Positions 13,399 to 15,287 of a DNA stretch of 15,287 bases are shown piece by piece. The stretch lies in the NCBI GenBank assembly GCA_021205645.1, contig JAJPXE010000144.1:1-15287 (forward strand), given 5' to 3'. This stretch comes from Candidatus Gastranaerophilales bacterium. GTDB taxonomy: Bacteria > Cyanobacteriota > Vampirovibrionia > Gastranaerophilales > Gastranaerophilaceae. Each line of letters begins with the position of its first letter. Within the stretch, counting starts at the first letter, position 1. The notes under the pieces are model-generated. The model saw only the letters and a program-made list of their open reading frames with translations, ran no database searches and was not told the origin of the DNA. Position numbers and translations under genes: made by a program.

Positions 13399-15162
13399 AA
13401 CGGTGCTTTTAAGATGTAACTCTCTCATCTGCTGTAATGAAGCATAAGCTGGTGCATCCGTCATAAGACATTTAGCTCCAGAATTTTTAGGGAATGCTAT
13501 TACATCTCTGATTGATTCCGTTCTGCACAACAAAGCCACAAGCCTGTCAAGTCCGATTGCCAGACCGGCATGCGGCGGTGTTCCGTATTGGAAAGCATTA
13601 ACCATAAACCCGAATTTTTCCTGTGCCTCTTCATCAGACAAGCCCAGAGCCTTGAATATCTTCTTCTGAACTTCTGATGAGTGTATTCTGACACTTCCGC
13701 CGCCAAGCTCTGTACCGTTGTATACTATATCATAAGCTATAGATTTTACATTACCTAAATCACCGCTATCCAGCTTGTCTAAATCCTCAAGATTCGGAGA
13801 AGTGAACGGGTGGTGCATTGCCATAAATCTGCCTTCTTCGTCTGACCATTCAAACATCGGAAAATCCACTACCCACAACAAAGCATTATCATCTTCATTT
13901 ATAAGGTCCAATTTTTTTCCGAAATGAAGCCTTAATCTGCCCATAATATCATAAACAGCTTTCGGTTTATCGGCAACAAAGAAAATAATGTCACCTGCTT
14001 TTGCGCCTGCTCTGTCTTGAATTTGTTTAGCCTGTTCCTCTGTCACAAACTTAAGTACAGGTGATTTAGCAGTCCCGTCCTCGTTGTAAATAATATTTGC
14101 AAGTGCTTTTGCACCGAATGAAACCGCTAATTTTGTTATATCATCAATATCTTTTCTTGAATAGCTTGCCCCGCCGTCTATTTTGATACCGCGGACTATT
14201 CCGCCCGCTTTCAGGGTATTCTTAACTATCTCAAAATCCGACTCCATTATGATATCACCGATGTCAAACAGCTCCAGACCGAACCTTGTGTCAGGTTTAT
14301 CGGAGCCAAACCTGTCCATTGCCTCCTGCCAGGTTATTCTTTTGAATGGCGGCTTAACCTCTATATTTGCCTCTTTGAATGCTGCCTGAATAAGCCCCTC
14401 TGTCATTTCAATTACATTATCCTGCTCTACAAATGACATTTCTAAATCAATCTGTGTAAATTCCGGCTGTCTGTCCGCACGCAAATCCTCATCTCTGAAA
14501 CATTTCGCAATTTGATAATATCTTTCAATACCGCCAACCATTAACAATTGTTTAAAAATTTGCGGTGATTGCGGCAGTGCATAAAATTTGCCTTCCTGAA
14601 CCCTTGACGGAACAAGATAATCCCTTGCCCCTTCCGGAGTTGTTTTGATTAGTATTGGTGTTTCAACCTCCAAAAAATCCTGACCGTTCAAATAATTTCT
14701 TACCGCCGTTACAATTTTATGTCTTAAAGTAAGATTACGGAGCATGTCCTCACGTCTTAAATCAAGATAACGATATTTTAACCTGATATCTTCCGAAACA
14801 TTCTCATCATCAAGCACAAAAGGCAATGTCTTAGCCTCAGAAAGCACTTTTGCCGAATGAGGATAAGTTTCTACTTCACCCGTCGGGAGTTTATCGTTAT
14901 ATGTTTCTTCCGGACGCATTGTAACCTTTCCGCTTACCGTAATGACAGATTCCGTTTTGAGTTTTGAGAAAACATTGTGAATATCAGGGTTAACCTGCGG
15001 ATCTGCTACAAGTTGAAAAAATCCGGTTCTATCCCTTAATTCAACAAAAATAATTCCGCCTAAATCTCTGACACAAGCAACCCAACCCGATAAAGTAACT
15101 TCTTCACCGATATTTTTTGCCGTTAACTGTCCGCAATTGTGCGATTTTAATGCCGTTTTCAA
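13387..15162 (-). CDS. aspS: Aspartate-tRNA ligase, bacterial type
   Basis: AspS attaches aspartate to tRNA(Asp) using ATP. The 591-residue length is that of the bacterial type with the GAD insertion. Residues 1-105 form the OB anticodon-binding domain (GWVACVRDLGGIIF), followed by RYLDLRR (131-137) and motif 1 around VETPIL. Motif 2 is CFRDEDLRADRQPEFTQIDL (221-240), the GAD domain lies about 285-420, and motif 3 is GLAIGLDRLVALL. The start appears to be TTG at 15160-15162. No in-frame ATG lies upstream or within the conserved N-terminus, and GGGAG sits eight bases before it. Leu34 occupies the position where discriminating AspRS has Leu and tRNA(Asn)-mischarging forms usually have His, so it may be discriminating (inference). 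Confidence 0.96.
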   Translation of the reverse strand: MKTALKSHNCGQLTAKNIGEEVTLSGWVACVRDLGGIIFVELRDRTGFFQLVADPQVNPDIHNVFSKLKTESVITVSGKVTMRPEETYNDKLPTGEVETYPHSAKVLSEAKTLPFVLDDENVSEDIRLKYRYLDLRREDMLRNLTLRHKIVTAVRNYLNGQDFLEVETPILIKTTPEGARDYLVPSRVQEGKFYALPQSPQIFKQLLMVGGIERYYQIAKCFRDEDLRADRQPEFTQIDLEMSFVEQDNVIEMTEGLIQAAFKEANIEVKPPFKRITWQEAMDRFGSDKPDTRFGLELFDIGDIIMESDFEIVKNTLKAGGIVRGIKIDGGASYSRKDIDDITKLAVSFGAKALANIIYNEDGTAKSPVLKFVTEEQAKQIQDRAGAKAGDIIFFVADKPKAVYDIMGRLRLHFGKKLDLINEDDNALLWVVDFPMFEWSDEEGRFMAMHHPFTSPNLEDLDKLDSGDLGNVKSIAYDIVYNGTELGGGSVRIHSSEVQKKIFKALGLSDEEAQEKFGFMVNAFQYGTPPHAGLAIGLDRLVALLCRTESIRDVIAFPKNSGAKCLMTDAPAYASLQQMRELHLKSTVKPA

Positions 15163-15188
15163 TGTTTTTCTCCCTTTTATACTGTCTG

Positions 15189-15217
15189 CCTATAAATAAT
15201 AACAAAAACAAACTCAA
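15189..15217 (-). promoter_or_regulatory. Candidate aspS promoter
   Basis: On the minus strand, TTGAGT (15212-15217), a 17-nt spacer and TATAGG (15189-15194) would start transcription about 20-25 nt before the TTG start codon. The -35 matches consensus at four of six positions, as does the -10. A better -10 (TATAAA nearer the gene) would leave almost no leader before the ribosome-binding site. Confidence 0.35.
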
Positions 15218-15287
15218 TTGTGAAGTTTTATCATAAGTTTTATGACTCTTTATATTTATTTAACCTTAGAACATGTTTGTATTATAA

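Overview
The window is AT-rich bacterial chromosome with tightly packed housekeeping genes, standard start and stop codons and good Shine-Dalgarno sites. I see no phage genes, transposase, tRNA, rRNA or CRISPR array. The best lineage guess is a non-photosynthetic relative of Cyanobacteria (Melainabacteria/Vampirovibrionia, perhaps Gastranaerophilales). This rests on the lysA-cdaA adjacency, which I recall as typical of cyanobacteria, on a bacterial-type fab cluster, and on base composition. It is an inference; a Clostridia-like Firmicute is the main alternative.

Layout. Positions 219-6885 (minus strand) hold an envelope-lipid operon, read from the right: an 81-residue unknown protein, YceD/DUF177, ribosomal protein L32 with a long acidic/basic tail, PlsX, FabH, FabD, FabG, ACP and FabF. 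It ends in a strong intrinsic terminator at 173-209. A promoter lies upstream of 6885. acpP has a second, near-consensus promoter and is followed by a GC-rich hairpin, an arrangement suited to making extra ACP. A second terminator at 121-146 points the other way and closes a plus-strand transcript entering from the left edge.

Positions 6970-8204 are the irregular part. They contain a P-loop kinase resembling animal-type phosphomevalonate kinase or deoxynucleoside monophosphate kinase (7099-7635), two GC-rich repeat copies, short direct repeats and a start-less gene remnant. A lineage-restricted hypothetical protein with hydrophobic ends follows (8205-8858).

Positions 9079-12313 (plus strand) carry lysA, cdaA and a YitT-family membrane protein: the last step of lysine synthesis (its substrate is also a peptidoglycan precursor), the c-di-AMP synthase and an unassigned membrane protein. 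Positions 12405-15162 (minus strand) carry thiL and aspS. The convergent yitT/thiL junction holds a third, inverted copy of the repeat core, which probably acts as a two-way terminator.

The most noteworthy signals are a dispersed repeat at gene 3' ends that provides the last codons and the stop of the kinase, the kinase itself, the extended L32, and the separate regulatory island around acpP.
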